A DNA stretch of 64,000 bases. Origin: Sanghuangporus weigelae (taxonomy: Eukaryota > Basidiomycota > Agaricomycetes > Hymenochaetales > Hymenochaetaceae). The position numbers and the translations under genes were made by a program. The stretch lies in assembly GCA_033182465.1 (NCBI GenBank), contig CP137318.1, positions 2,976,001 through 3,040,000 of the forward strand, written 5' to 3'. The notes below the pieces were generated by a model. That model did no database searches and was not told where the DNA came from. It saw nothing but the letters and a program-made list of their open reading frames with translations. The first letter of the stretch is position 1, and the number at the start of each line of letters is the position of its first letter. This document shows, one piece after another, positions 23,131-35,358 of this stretch.

Positions 23131-25953
23131 ATGAGGGTCAAGCAAATATGGACAGCGATCCCTCTTCCAGCCAAATTTAAGCTCTTCGTGGGTTTATGCA
23201 TATTTCTTGACGAGGTCATCAGATGCTGACGATGTATTTCAATTACGACAGTTGGAGCGGGTTACATTCTCTCGCATGACCAAATTCTACTTTTTCTTCT
23301 CCGTTCTTCACTGTCTGGTGCAACTCGTGTTCCAGATTCAAGCCTTCTCTACGAATGCGCGAGCCGCCAATTTTCTTTGGCATCTTGTTACCCAAGCCAA
23401 TACCGCAGATCCAGGTTTCTCCGTGTTCAGCGACGACGAGCTGCGTTTCTGCGAGAGTGTCCCTGACGGCATAACTACTACCTCTTGTCAGTTGATATGG
23501 GCAGCGGCGAAGGACAACGGCAATTCTGAGTTGTCAGGAGAGTCGAGGTCCTCTACATCGCCATCGACTTCATTGGTCGAGCCATCAGGTCCGTCATCCT
23601 CATCATCGTCAACAAGTGAGTCGGAGAGCCTGAAGACTGCCACGATTCGTCTGGTATCGAGTGCTACGCCTAGTTCAACAGTCCCTTTAACTAGTTTATC
23701 AACTGTTTTGGGAATTAGTTCGGCAGTGGCTTCGACTTCTTCCACGATTTCGGCAACTAGCTCAGCAGTGTTATTGACTACTAGCCCTTCAGTTTCATCG
23801 ATCCTTTCGGTAGCTGTACCGACCAGTTCGGCTGTACTACCGGCGCTCAGTTCACCTGTTGCTGCAGTCGGTGGCGAAGAGGTAACGTCACGAAGGCTCA
23901 CATTCTATTATTCTCTGACGGTACGATACTGATAGGATGACGATAACGATGAACTCAGTGGTGACGACGATGACGATCTGGAGAGTGTTGCATCGTTCGA
24001 CTCCCTCGATTCTGTTGAATCTCTCGATGATGAAGAATTCGAAAGAAGAGACCACCCAGATTTCAGAATTGCGGCTGTTGACGCTAACGGAACGTTCGAA
24101 GTAGTCATTGATGGATTTGGATTCGACAACCAGATTGTAACCTTGAGTCGACGATGCTTGTACACATTGAATTGGCCTGTGGAGACGTATGCTCAATTCT
24201 TTCCCCTCTTGATTTGTTAGCTGACTTGTTCCAGGCTTGATAACACGAAAAGGGAGGATATCACTTTTATTGCCTTCCAGTTCTGGGTGCTGGGGATGTC
24301 CATTGTTGCTGTAAGTTCACTGGCTCGAATCCTTGATATGATCTTCTAATATATGTCACTCAAAGATCTTAAACGAGTCGATCCCTCATATGTACGCCCT
24401 AAGAATATCTTTTTTGCAGCTTTGAAGTTGACTGGCTTAAAGTATTGCTTCTCTTCTGACTCACGTTCTGGCAACGGCTTGGGGAGGATTCCAGATATGG
24501 CACACAAATAACTTCCGAGAGAATTTCGTCAAGTTAACAGCACAGGGCGCTTGTGATGGTATCAATCTCCTTTCGACGTACTGGAAACCCCGTGCCAATG
24601 CAGAAGTCGCGAGTTTGGTGCTCAACGCTGTCGCCCTTGTACTATCTGGTTTCTTGTCCTGGAAGCTTTTCAAGGTAAGAAAATAGACTTCACCAAAGGC
24701 TAATTTACATCTTCTAATCTTCGTTTAGCTTTTTGGATGGCAGACCTTCAAGCGCGTCGGAGCTTCCCGAACTATCAATCGTGTTTATAAGCTTGTTCTG
24801 ACTCTTTCGATTGCGATACAATTGTCTCTGTTCTTCATCGTTGTGTCAATCGCTCTGTGGCTTGACTCTCTTTGCAACGGTGTCGTCGGGCGGCTGTCGA
24901 AGAATCCCACACTGTTCAGAGGCTTAATGGTCGCTGTGATAGTAGTGAGTAAAGATATTGTGCACTAGAACCACAGGTTACTCAGTTGGTCTGTCTTAGC
25001 TTCTCATCCCTTGGTTAACGCTGGTAATTATCTTATCTTCTTACCGGCTTACCTCTATCCTGATACGAATTACACAGGGATGGATTTCTGTCCGCCGCGA
25101 ACTGCGTATCCCGATGCTCATCTTCCTGGTTTTGTCCCTGGGCTACATGGTGGGGTGGGCAGCGATGTTTACCTCGCCGACGTTCCGTTGGACTTTCGTG
25201 TTATGGCGTTTCTTTGTGAGTCGCTGTCACCGACAATCCGAATAAAAGCAAGCATTGAGAGTCTGTGTAGACACTTATGACTGTTGCATCAGTCGCCTTG
25301 ACGTTGTTGACGTTGGTAATCGGTATTTTGTGCCGAATCAACTTTGGCAAGGGGCTTCCTCGCTATCGTGAGTTTTTCCTGGAAGTTGCCTGACATGATT
25401 CTAATCCCTTCCTGCAGTCAACGCCGAAGAGCCACTGCCCGATAATCTCGAGCCAATAACTCCTCAAGGACAAGTGTACGATGACGAGAAGGTCGAGTTT
25501 CCGTCGGGCCGCGCCGCCTTACCAACTTACTCTGCAGCTTTTGCGCAGAACACGCCTCCGCGGCAGATGAAGTTCAGCCCCGCTCGTGTCGGTCCACGGT
25601 TCACCAATCCCTCGATTGAACCCTTTGAAACCGACTCATCCTCGCGTGGTACCATTTTGACGGATATCTCTAGCAGTCCGGGCACCTATGTTCAGCGCTC
25701 GAACGATTCAGGCTATCAAACTGAGACGATCTATTCGCGAGATACATACTCTCGTCAGACAGTTCCGGACGGAGCAGCGCTGTATGATCAACGGCAGCTG
25801 GCTCGTCAAATGTCGGTGGGAAGTCAGATAAGCTACTCCAGTACCAGTACCAGTACTAGCTCGGCCGTGAAAACCCATAGCTCGAAACATAGTTACGGGT
25901 CCGATTCAGGGCAGCGCAGCGATCCGTTCTCAAAGCGCTGGATGATTGAATGA
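23131..25953 (+). CDS. Unrecognised multi-pass membrane protein with Ser-rich and acidic insert
   Basis: I do not recognise a named family. The start MRVKQIWTAIPLPAKFKLF is followed, after an intron, by a hydrophobic helix (FYFFFSVLHCLVQLVFQ). A region of about 120 residues very rich in Ser/Thr comes next (23.5-23.9 kb), then across an intron an acidic run (DDDNDELSGDDDDDLESV). At least five further hydrophobic helices follow: FQFWVLGMSIVA, LLTHVLATAWGGF, LVLNAVALVLSGFLSW, LTLSIAIQLSLFFIVVSIAL and FVLWRFFSLLTLLTLVIGIL. The C-terminal tail of about 190 residues is hydrophilic and Ser/Thr/Tyr-rich, ending SKRWMIE, and probably lies in the cytosol. The layout resembles hypothetical proteins of other agaricomycetes as far as I can recall, with no known role. 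About nine introns. Confidence 0.75.
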
Positions 25954-26257
25954 GGCGATGTGAAAGGATTCTCTTTGGTCCCGATTTTTCAAATCTTTAC
26001 ACTGTCTCCTCCCAGTCAGAACCTGTATCTAATTCTTTCGCTGCCACCGTGTGGCTGTTTGGCCGCTTTTCGGACGGCCCCCTTCGACTTAGTTATCTCC
26101 TTTGCGTTATTCTGTTGATTGTGTTACGAACATTTCTCTTCAGTATGGTAAATGAGGATAATTGCGTGTATGAAAAACAAATTACAAACTAAAGCTATAT
26201 GAGATGCTACCCAAAAAAGAGTGCCTTTACAACAGAGGAAGACAGCGGAGTTACAGG
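25954..26257. other. Convergent 3' flanks of the membrane protein and SSK2
   Basis: 304 bases between two stop codons on opposite strands. The sequence is T-rich then A-rich, as expected for two transcript ends. No gene, repeat or RNA seen. Confidence 0.4.
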
Positions 26258-29200
26258 TTATGAGGTTGATGGGGGTGTAGTCATTAGCGGTGGAGTAGGA
26301 CTTGGCGACAGACCCGCATCCGCAGCACTAGATTCCGATATGGGAGTGATAGAGTCGGGAGACGCTGCCTTTATAGCTTCCACTTCCTTCTCCTTCTCAA
26401 TTGCAGCATGCCTAGCCACAGCCGCGCCTTGGAACTCCTGTTCAGATGGCATTTCGACAGGTGCGTTGGTGGCGAGCTCTTCCTCTTCATAATTACGAAG
26501 GGTTTCCAGAAGTTGCACCATCCAAGGGTGGTGCATGAGCTCTTCTGCTGTCGGTCGGCGCATGGGATCAATCGTCATACACTGCTTGATGAAATTGATG
26601 CCAAGCTCGCTGAGTTCTCCATTCTCGGGAAGCGGCGGATGTTGCGTCGCTACACCTATGTGGAACATTATGGCCCTGTTTAAACAAATAAGCACCGTGA
26701 TAATGGAAGCGAAGGAAGCATGTGAGAAATACCATTCGTTGTCGAGATTGCTCCATGGTTTACGCCCGGTAGCACACTCCAAGACTACACAGCCCATAGA
26801 CCAGATGTCCATCGCGCCATGACGACCACGTTTATCATTCTTGATTACCTCGGGGGACATGTACATTGGCGTGCCGGTCAATGAGTTCTTCATGCCCAAA
26901 CCACTATCAAGACCAGCCGTTGCGCCTGCGCTCATAATCGTGCTGCCAAGTTTTGTACGCTGGACTGTTCGGGTATTCTTAGCTATGACCTTTGCCGCAC
27001 CAAAGTCAACGAACTTCAGAACGCCCATGTGGTCCAAAAGAATGTCTAGTGGGAAATATTAGGGAAAAGTCCAGTGAAGTCCAACAGGTTCAAATACGCA
27101 CTGTCAGGTTTAATATCGCGATGCACTATGTTGCGGGAATGAAGGTAAGATAGGCCCTCAAGCATCTGCATCGTATATATCTGCAAGATGTTTTCGTCTG
27201 CAATCCGACCTATCTCCAAGTTCGCAGCTAAGCTGCCGCCCTCGCAATATTCCTCAAAAATATAGACTTTGTCGCGGTGAACTTCGATACCATAGAACTC
27301 GACGATATTCGGATGGTGCAGCATCTCCATGACACGTAATTCGTCCTGTATCTGTTTGTAAAGATTCGGAGTTCCCGTAACGTCTTGGACCCTGATTTCC
27401 TTCACCGCCATGACGGATCCAGTATCGAGATTGATTGCTGTGTAAACGGAACCAAAGGCTCCAGCACCGATGAACTTGCCCTGCTGCCATCGGATGGATA
27501 CATTTGACGTAGCAGATGCAAGGAACATCAATGACTGATCTTCTGGCTTTTGGTCATCCAAGACTCTACCCATAACGTTTTGCTCAGAGCCAACATTTGC
27601 ACGCTTCTCATCAAGTAGGCGAAGGTTACGGACAACTTCGTCTCTGTATCGCCTGATACTACGCTCACCGGATGTCACCATTTTAGCGAAGCTCTGTGCT
27701 TCGTATTCGGGACCACTGGCAGGGGTTACTGGTTCCCAGAAATCCTCGTCATTTTGGCCTGTGTTGTTTCCGTCAAGAGCGAGTTGCCTGAGTCCCTCCT
27801 GTCTTTCCTTTTCCTTCACTGCATCCTGTGCCGATCGTGCACCGAGAATGTCGAAATGACTTATGAGGAGAGTCATACAACTAGCAACCCTCTGCCGCAA
27901 CATCTCGAACTGGTCCTCTGGTAAACGCAGTATATTGTTGCGTTTAGTCCGCAACAACACAAATTCCAAAGCAGTGACCGCCCATCGAAATGTCTTACGA
28001 TCCGTAGGGTCGCAATCATCGCATATGAAGGACACCCAGGATATAGCAAGCTTAATCAGAAGGCGATTGAATTTCATCCAGTAAGCATTGTCCATATACT
28101 TCTGTGCATGTTGACCATGCTCAGAAGCGAATGCAAACCAACTTTCTAGAAGATCCGCGCGGCCAGGAACATTAGGCACAGTGTTACGTATATAATGCAC
28201 GGCACTGACGATCGCTTCGGCCAAGCTGTTCGTGCCCTTAGTAATCTTCTTGAGTTCACGATGCACAGCGGGTAGGTGTGCCATCTGGTCAATGACGCAT
28301 GGAGGGCAATATGACTCCGTAGACTCGTCTTCCTCGTTGGTAGTCGCAAATAACTCCTCGAACTTATCTTTCGCGAGACTCAGACGAGCATGCGGGCCGT
28401 CAGCGATTAGGCGGACTCTGTTGTCCTTCATATCAAAGACCATTTGCGACAAAGGAAGCATTAACACCAATCCATTCCAAAGAAAGCGCATTCGAGGCGA
28501 GAGAATCAGCAAGTACGCCGACTTCTCAACAACAGTTTCCTCGCTAGATTCCGCATCCGAGCTTGCTGGAGGTTGGGTGGTGTCTGCGGTGCGTCGAACA
28601 GTCGCATATCCCTCCTCCCACAGGTTGCGCACATGAAAGGGGTCCCGAAGCATTTGACGGATCAAGTCAGGCTGATCACGTAGGCCACTAGAGGCAATGA
28701 CGTAGGTTCCGTCTTCTTCGAATGACTGAGTGTAGACGAGGAAATGATCTGATTCGACGAGCGTCGCAATGAAAGGGTCGATGGGTACGTGTTCAAGTGA
28801 ATACTCGGCTGCATTCCCAAAACGCTGAACAAGAGCTCTGTTAAGGATACGTAAGTTCGCTCCTCATCTTGGATTGTGGGATGCTCACCGGGAGAAACGT
28901 TGTAATTTACGGTATCGTGCCTTGACACTTTCCAGCACCTTCTCATACCAGCTTATCATCTGCTCCCCTGTCATGAGCTTGCCTTTACTCTCAGCCATGC
29001 TCCTCTGGAAATCGAACCCAAGCCCGTTCATACTTGAAGGGCTGTTTGCCACTTGAGAAACAGATGGATATCCCTTCTGCTTTTCTCGACCATGAACTGG
29101 AACGCGAATTTGCCGATCAAAATTGTTCGTCGCTCGGGTCATGAGTTTGTTGGTTATGGAGCTATAAAGTCGGCAACGTTTAAGTAAACAGCGTATGAAG

Positions 29201-30828
29201 CGCGTTGCAAAGAAACGAACCAGATCTGTTCAGCGACCAAAGTCGTTCCTCCTTCAACTACCATACTCACGTCATTGAACGTCGCCCATTGGGCCTCCAG
29301 AACTTCCGTTTCCCTAAAGTAGATGTCCTTTGTCCCACTTTTGAGTTTCCAATGAATGAACTTGAAGAACATTTTCAAGGTTTCCAACAAAGTCTCGTCA
29401 TATTCCTGGGTGATGCAACTCGGAAGATCCCAATTTCCTCCAGGATCTGGAAGTAAAAAGGCTTCGTATTGTCGTTTCAACGTACAAGCCAGACCAATCG
29501 CAAGCCGGAAGTCATCAAGCATTTGATCGATGATTAAAACATCGGGGTCCGTTACGCGACGCGCGTAATCCAACCTCGACCGGAGTAGAGCGTGGGCCAA
29601 TCTAGTAGGGAATGAAATAAGCTGGACCAGCTCCTCTTCGAATGTGGGTAAGTTCAGAAGTTGAAACATCGGAGCCAAGTTGACCTGTGTATCGCGAGCG
29701 GAAGCTATGAGAGCATGCACGGTCGTAAGAGATCCCTTCTCAAATGTCCGCTGGATAGTCTCTTCCTTCAAAACACGCTCCACAAAGGAGGTACCTTCTT
29801 TTATAAAGATTTAAGCAGGTTAAGCAACTAATGATATAGTACACACCATGTTCGGCTGAGGGAGCTGTCACATCGAGAGTCTCACTTCCAGTCCACTTAC
29901 GAAATATTGCCAGTTGTTGCCGAAGAGAAACGAGAACTGACGTCCATGTGATCAGAGTATCGCATCGAGCCTGGAAATCTGGCTCGACTGCAGCAGGCTT
30001 ATCCAAGTAAACTGCCTTGAGATTTGGATAAAATGATTGTATCTTGTCCAGATGCTGCAAAACGACGTTAACCTGATGAAATGCGGAGGGGAAATCAGGA
30101 CCATCCTGGACACGAAACTGCATGATTTCCCCTATGACGCGGTCCACTAAGTGCAGTTTGCGTTCCTCAAGAATCCGACGTTCTTCCTGGACAGATCTGC
30201 CTCTGAGCTTCGCTCGTATTCCTATCCAAACATCCAAATGCCTGTTGTTGCCAGCGTCGGCTGACTTCTGAAGAGCTACCTGTATTCGACTCTTCTCGGA
30301 CTTCAGGACATCTCCGTCAAGGACAGAGGCCAACATGCTCTGCCACTCAAGCCGTTCTCGCTGCTCAATGGTCAAGTGGTCTACGTTGACCGTATCCAAA
30401 GGCGATGTATGGCGCTCTCGATTATCATAACTTGGGAGACTTCTAGGTAATTCTTCATCACTTTCGTCCTCAAAGAGCTGCCCGCCTCTATGGAAAACGG
30501 TCGCCTCTGGATCGTCTCTAGGATCGTCAAATGTTGCCGGGCGGGAGCGGTAACGTTTCACGAATTGCGCGTAGATATCAGAGTATTTGGACGAAGACGA
30601 AGGCGGTGGGGGCAGAATTGGTGGCGTGATTAATGCGTTACCCGGAGATGTTGCGAAAGTGGTGGGCGAGCGTTGTTTCGTTCGCGCCTTCAAGGACGAC
30701 ATGCCAGGAGGCGTCCCGTAAGGTAACTGTACATGACCAGGAGCTGACCACTGGTCGTCTCTGTCGTTCTCGTCTACATCATCGTTTCGTTCTGGATGAG
30801 GGTAAAGAATGGGTATATGCCGACGCAT
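26258..30828 (-). CDS. SSK2: MAP kinase kinase kinase SSK2/Wis4 type, HOG stress pathway
   Basis: This MEKK phosphorylates the Pbs2-type MAPKK in the osmotic and oxidative stress (HOG/Sty1) cascade. The long N-terminal part (about 1,000 residues) carries the conserved Ssk1-response-regulator binding region, with ERLEWQSMLASVLDGDVLKS and WIGIRAKLRGRSVQEERRIL. The kinase domain follows: GKFIGAGAFGSVYTA, MAVKEIRVQD, HRDIKPD (intron) NILLDHMGVLKFVDFGAAK, LTGTPMYMSPEVI and DIWSMGCVVLEC. All catalytic motifs are intact. A short Glu/Ala/Ser tail ends TTPPSTS. The first ATG, MRRHIPILYPHPE at 30828, is preceded in frame only by GTG. Only about six introns. The gene is head-to-head with DRG1, with 176 bases between the two starts. 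Confidence 0.93.
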
Positions 30829-31004
30829 CACGGCTCGAACAGCGAGCAGCCTCTAGACCACTGATGGCAAGCACTCAGTGACGAAGAGCTCGTGTCAGTC
30901 CCGTGATCTCAATCCGATAATTCTCATTTTCTCAACACGCATTATCCTCCTCGCTTCGTTCCTAGCCACCACATCTGTTCCAGAATCAAATTTAATAGTT
31001 CATC
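30829..31004. promoter_or_regulatory. Compact bidirectional promoter, SSK2 and DRG1
   Basis: Only 176 bases separate the start codons of two divergent genes, so both promoters and both leaders must share this sequence. It is pyrimidine-rich on the plus strand near 30935-30990. No TATA box is evident. Co-regulation is inferred, not seen. Confidence 0.5.
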
Positions 31005-33138
31005 ATGGGTGTCTTGGAAAAGGTTGGCGAATAGACGCATTTTCCTCATAGTCTCCAGGAAGGCTTAAACTTCTGTTCATCTCTTAGATAAAAGCCATCG
31101 AGGGTATGTATGCGTTCGTAAAGTTACTTCCACTCTTGCCCACATGCTAAATGGCATCACGGGCACAAGAGGAAATGGCTAGGAGTAAGGACCTTACATT
31201 TGAGAATAGTTGCATGCTTCTCTGAAGTCATTCATTTGTACACTTAGCGCAGAAGAATAAGGTGCGTGTTATCTAATAAATGGTTCATTTACATTGCCCA
31301 ATCTCCCAGTAGGCCACGGAGTACCATCTTGGTCTCTTAAAGGCGAAGCTAGCTCGGTATCGTGCTGAACTGCTTGAGCCAACATCCAAGTCAGGAGGCG
31401 CAGGAACAGGTTTTGAGGTGCAAAAATCCGGTGATGCTCGAGTCGCATTGATTGGATTTCCTTCCGTTGGGAAGGTCAGTTCGTGCAGTTCACTGAATGT
31501 CTGGATCCATCGAACTTTCTGTTACCTCCTAGTCCACACTTTTGAGCAAGATGACACATACAGCCTCAGAGGCGGCAGCATATGAATTCACTACATTGAC
31601 GGTTTGTCTGCGGATATGCTTAGTCCCCACGGTCGGCGACGGCTCATCCGATATGCAGGCAATTCCTGGTGTTCTAGAATATGCAGGGGCTCGAATACAG
31701 CTTCTGGACTTACCGGGAATCGTCGAAGGCGCCAGCCAAGGTAATCAGAATTCTTCTTTTATGATGAGACTTGAGACTGGATTTTCTCGCGTGTAGGCCG
31801 TGGTCGGGGCCGACAAGTCGTTGCAGGTGAGTGGGTTCATGAGTGATCGCTTCCGTGTCTTAGCATTATCAGTTGCGAAAACGGCCGACTTGATCATTAT
31901 AATGCTGGACGCCACGAAATCCTTAGAGCAGCGCAGGTTACTCGAGGTTGAATTGGACGCCGTAGGAATCCGACTTAATAAACGAAAGCCCGACGTCATC
32001 GTGAAGCGGAAAACCACTGGCGGAGTTGGTCAATTTATTCTCTGATTGCTTGTCTTTTCTCACGTTTCGTACGCAGATGACAGTGCGTCTTGTGATATGC
32101 TTTATTGGACTTTGATCTGAAACAACGATGCAAGATTACTGCTACGGTAAAATTAACAAAGACAGACGATAAGACCATACGGACTATTTTAGCGGGATGC
32201 AAGTTGCATTCGTTCCCATGCATGTGCTCACCTGACTAGATGAATGTCATTGCAGACAAAATACATAACTGCGATGTTATGATTCGCGAAGACGTGAGTT
32301 CTCTTTTCACCCTCGTTGCAAGCATTTTCTATACTAAGCCTGTATATCAAGATCTCGACCGATGAATTCATCGACGTTCTCATAGGTAATTTGTTTTGAG
32401 CTTCTTCTGACTCTTCTAACTCTGAAAAAGGCACTCGGAAATACATCCCTTGTCTATGTGAGAACAACTCATGTTTGATATTCAGGCATCCTCTTATCCG
32501 ACTATTAGACGTTTATAACAAGATCGATTCGATAAGCTTAGAACAAATCGATAAGTTGGCAAGGGAAGATCACACGGGTATGTAGTCAACAAAGCCCCCG
32601 ATCAAGCCAGAAACTGAAACTATTTCTATAGTTGTTATCAGCTGTGAGATGGATCTAAAGTCGGTTCTTTGGAGCATTCAACATTATTGCTTACTGATCT
32701 GTGACTATGGAGCCAGTCTAGACTATCTCCTCGAGAGACTTTGGGAGTATCTTGACCTCGTAAAGGTTTATACAAAGAAACGAGGGGCCCACCCCGATCT
32801 GACAGACCCTATTTGCCTTCGAAAAGGCGCCACAATTGAAGTACGTTTTCATGCTTCTGGGTACTCTTCTTGGTTCCTGATATTGTCCTCAAGGACGTGT
32901 GTCACGGCATTCATCGTTCATTAGCTGCAAACTTCCGCTACGCACTTGTCTGGGGAAGATCTAGCAAGTTTTCACCCCATGCTCAGAAGGTCGGGCTCAA
33001 TCATGTTGTTGCAGACGACGATGTGGTGTCGAGTGAGTTTTGGTCCATTTTCATTCAGCTTCCGCGCCGTTTCATAGAAGAGAACGCTAACTCCGCGACC
33101 CGCTCACTTCTTAATACTACATAGTATTCACGAAGTAA
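31005..33138 (+). CDS. RBG1: Developmentally regulated GTP-binding protein DRG1/Rbg1
   Basis: This is a ribosome-associated OBG-class GTPase, which in yeast pairs with Tma46 and helps translation through difficult stretches. It starts MGVLEK, and the helical N terminus is [20 protein letters not shown]. The GTPase motifs are complete: G1 GFPSVGKSTLL, G2 YEFTTLT, G3 DLPGIVEGA and G4 NKID ([12 protein letters not shown]). The C-terminal TGS domain runs from [13 protein letters not shown] to [12 protein letters not shown], and the last exon after an intron adds IFTK. About 365 residues, the usual length. The gene is cut into many small exons by at least twelve introns, far denser than its neighbour SSK2, and its first exons are a few tens of bases or less. 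Confidence 0.92.
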
Positions 33139-33631
33139 TAAAGCGCATCGATTTCCCCCGAAATTAAAGCGAGTGTATTGAGATGTAACGATGAATTGTA
33201 GTCGTACTACTCAAGTTAAGGAAACTAAGAGTGCCTTTTCGTGGTATGGATAAGCCGAGAGTTCAGGTTGATAAAGTTAGCACGATACTTTCGGGGCCGA
33301 CTCCGACATTATAGTCTTACCATCACCCGTCCTCTCGCTCAGAAGAGAACGGTGCTTCACGACGCCCGTGCAAGAAGTTCATAGAATTTCTGTATTCCGA
33401 GGATTTTGCAGCCCTCTGCGACTATTATGTTATCCTTGAGGCTTTCGTGTGGACTGATGAGTTCCACGCCGTTCGTTCTCTATCGAGCACGGCAGGCATT
33501 TTCCTTGGAATTTATTCTCGCGCTCCTACATTAAAAAGCGCGTTCCATTCTTGCAAGTCCTGGAGGACCTGGCAAGACCTGGCACACCAGTCTAACACTG
33601 ATCCCGCGGTTTACAAAATCACCTGCCTTCT
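33139..33631. other. Intergenic: DRG1 3' flank and promoter of the MBL-fold gene
   Basis: 493 bases with no recognisable gene. The segment around 33440-33630 is open in one frame but has no recognised protein similarity. No TATA box, RNA gene or repeat was seen. Confidence 0.4.
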
Positions 33632-35107
33632 ATGGATACCCACTCAGCAGTCGCGTCCCTAGCCTTAGGCAACCTCGAGTTCATCTTCCTTGGCACAGGC
33701 ACTTCCAGCAGTCTGCCGCAGATCAAATGCTTAACCGCTCCTCCAAGAGATCCACAGTGTAAAGCCTGTACGTCGGCGTTGACGCCTGAAGGAAAGAAGA
33801 ATGCGAGACGCAACACGAGTGCTCTCTTTAGAACGAAGGGCAAGGATGGGAACCCAGTGTGAGTACCGTGCACTCTCAAAAAGGTCTTGACAGACGAAAG
33901 CTTCTATTCTTCCCCTGCAGAACGGTCGTTATAGATGTCGGAAAAACATTTCTGGCTTCTGCGTTAGAACTGTTTCCGAAGTATGGACTGAGGAGGATAG
34001 ATGCTGTCCTGATCACCCACGCACATGCAGACGGTAAGTCGGAAACAATGCGAAATCTCTTTACAAAAGGCTGAGCGAATATCCGAATACTAGCTATGAA
34101 TGGCCTGGATGACTTACGTGGTGAGCATCTCATTTTCGTATCGTGCTGTTGTGGTTTTTTAACGGGACTGGACTTATTTAAGGCTGGACATTGCACGGGA
34201 ACATACAACCCTACATTGATATCTATGTCTCACAAGCGACCTACACCGAGATCGGGAGGGCATTCCCATATCTTCTGTCCAAGGAATTTGCTTCCGGCGG
34301 AGGAGACGTGAGCGATTTTACCTCTCTTGGCTCGGACGTTTCCCTGAACCTTCGTATAGGTTCCCGAATTCAGATGGCACATAATCGAAGATAGGCAAAC
34401 TTTCGAAATTCTGGACACAGGAATACACGTTACCCCGTTCTCCGGTATGTATCCCTATTTATGTTCGGTGCCTAAAGTCAATTTTCACCGTTCTCACAAA
34501 TTCAGTCTACCACGGAAAAGTCTTTAAACAATGTCCTCCGCCAAGTGCTGCGCTTCCGACTCCAAACTACACGTCTCCTCCCACGCCGGTCTCAGGAAGA
34601 ACCTCACCTTTACCGTCAGCGTTTCCAGCGCCAATTCAGATTCACACGAATGAATTGGAGAAGCCGTATCTTTGTATGGGTTTCAAGATTGAAGACGCAG
34701 TTATATACATATCCGATGTGTCGCTCATTCCTGAAGACGTTTGGGAATTCCTGCTTGCTCCAGCTCACGTGGACGAACGAAACCGTATCCCTATGCTTGT
34801 TTTGGATTGCTTGCGCATTGCACCTCACACGTCTCATCTTGGATTAAAGCAAGCGGTGGATGTTGTCAGGAAATTCAAAGCACGACGGAACTACTTGGTG
34901 GGGTTTACGCACGATATGACACATGAAGAATACGCGGAAGTCCTTCGGTCTTTGGAAGGGGAGCAGAACTTGTCCAATATGACACCTGAGGTCCGTCATG
35001 CGATCGAGCTGATCAAGGGTGATGAGAAACAATGGGTTCGGCCGGCATTTGACGGTCTGCGAATTCATATTTCTGCTGACGGGTCGGTCGCGGAGGACAG
35101 TAGCTAG
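33632..35107 (+). CDS. Metallo-beta-lactamase-fold hydrolase, PhnP/RNase Z-like
   Basis: This predicted metal-dependent phosphodiesterase-like enzyme belongs to the MBL superfamily. It begins MDTHSAVASLALGNLEF, then IFLGTGTSSSLPQ, the first strand and loop of the fold. The metal motif is THAHAD followed across an intron by AMNGLDDLRG, the HxHxDA version found in the fungal and PhnP-like branch rather than HxHxDH. Later metal ligands fit TPFSVYHGK and YISDVSLIPEDV. The C terminus (LVGFTHDMTHEEYAEV) carries the final histidine motif. Between them lies a Ser/Pro insert (PTPNYTSPPTPVSG). A cysteine pair (CKAC near 33760) follows the first loop, as in relatives. Substrate is unknown. About five introns. 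The protein ends VAEDSS. Confidence 0.82.
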
Positions 35108-35358
35108 TTGGTCACTGAAGATTGCTTTCGATTTTGCTTGTGTGCGCCTCTGCAGACCATAGTTGAGCTATGTAGCGGAGCTGCGATTTGAAAGGCGTTA
35201 TATTATGTAATCAAACTTCTCCGTGTCGGATGCACTACTGGAGCTTCATACCTATGTCTTGAGTCGTCCCTCTACCTCGTCCCCTATCTCTCCTCCCATC
35301 AATCGTCAGTCGGTAGCCTACAACTCCCCTAAAGCTGTTGCAGTGATTTGGGTAAAGG

